Source of the DNA: Noviherbaspirillum autotrophicum
GTDB taxonomy: Bacteria > Pseudomonadota > Gammaproteobacteria > Burkholderiales > Burkholderiaceae_D
Direction: 5' to 3'
DNA: 64,000 nt
NCBI RefSeq assembly: GCF_000818395.1
Contig: NZ_JWJG01000028.1
Span: 1,614,222-1,678,221, forward strand
The notes beneath the pieces are model-generated. The model had not been told where the DNA came from. It ran no database searches and saw only the letters and a program-made list of their open reading frames with translations. The position numbers and the translations under genes are program-made. Shown here piece after piece: positions 63,864-64,000 of the stretch; position 1 is the stretch's first letter; the number at the start of each line of letters is the position of its first letter.

Positions 63864-64000
63864 TATCGAAAGCAGGAAGTAAAGCGACGTGCGCACGGGT
63901 TCGCGCTTTCTTCTCGCCTACGGTAAAAAGTCGCCTAAACTAAAAAGTCATTGATTGCCGACTTCTGTTAACCCAAATCAACCTCACATCATGGCCCTTA
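63864..64000. other. 3' flank of pgi and window end
   Basis: No complete gene. An ATGGCCCTTA at 63991-64000 could be the start of the next plus-strand gene, but only three codons are visible. Confidence 0.3.

Noticed and set aside
1-64000. CRISPR arrays, insertion sequences, rRNA genes
   Set aside because: No regularly spaced short repeats, transposase frames or rRNA-like sequence were seen on reading through the window.

Overview
The window looks like a chromosomal segment of a betaproteobacterium, most likely Burkholderiales and probably Oxalobacteraceae (the Herbaspirillum / Noviherbaspirillum / Herminiimonas side). This is inferred from protein flavour, the high-GC coding sequence, and gene blocks such as methyltransferase-rnhA-dnaQ-tRNA-Val, gloB-mltD, yejABEF-fabI and edd-eda-pgi. 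No rRNA or species-level marker is present, so the genus is not settled. Most of the window is ordinary housekeeping DNA. The accessory or unusual parts are a small tRNA-borne element (2.47-4.80 kb), two regions of short secreted or unknown proteins with structured intergenic DNA (36.9-38.8 and 39.5-40.0 kb), and several regulatory leaders.

Layout. 0-2.4 kb: the end of a YgiQ-type radical SAM gene, a terminator with a possible small RNA, and a 45-codon membrane-peptide gene. 2.47-4.80 kb: a decayed prophage bounded by a 47-bp direct repeat, one copy of which is the 3' end of tRNA-Val(CAC). It holds an integrase, the tail of a lost gene and two head-tail joining genes. 4.75-9.36 kb: tRNA-Val, dnaQ, rnhA, a methyltransferase, gloB and mltD. 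9.4-16.1 kb: the Yej peptide/microcin importer and fabI. 16.1-17.9 kb: a DEAD-box helicase with a long leader. 17.9-23.7 kb: an EgtB/SenA-like paralog that has lost two iron-ligand histidines, leuA behind a candidate leucine attenuator, and the ergothioneine pair egtD-egtB. 23.8-29.9 kb: a tightly overlapping four-gene envelope ABC operon. 30.0-34.3 kb: PepSY/cytochrome b561 behind a Fur-like box, thyA-folA, and envelope or stress proteins. 34.7-36.9 kb: an Arg/Lys/Orn decarboxylase. 37-40 kb: small secreted proteins, a beta carbonic anhydrase and a hairpin-rich candidate ncRNA. 40.0-49.8 kb: dcd, an FAD reductase, an XdhC-like protein, hrpA, argA, yggX and rpiA. 49.9-53.1 kb: a CheY-CheC-diguanylate cyclase operon followed by a LuxR regulator. 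53.2-54.9 kb: a lipoprotein behind an FNR-type class II promoter. 55.2-59.4 kb: an adaptor-ABC-permease-permease exporter. 59.4-63.9 kb: edd-eda divergent from pgi, with two HexR-like operators between them.

How the genes work together. edd, eda and pgi form a sugar-catabolic block (Entner-Doudoroff plus upper glycolysis) that appears to share operators. egtD and egtB supply the first two specialised steps of ergothioneine synthesis. thyA and folA couple thymidylate synthesis to folate recycling, and dcd supplies the same pathway from dCTP. The CheY/CheC/GGDEF genes look like a phospho-signal switch with an output through c-di-GMP. The best candidates for something undescribed are the hairpin-rich transcript at 39.59-39.90 kb, the leucine-attenuator arrangement at 19.22-19.61 kb, the ligand-substituted EgtB/SenA-like protein, and the miniature tRNA-Val element with paired integrase-arm repeats at both ends.
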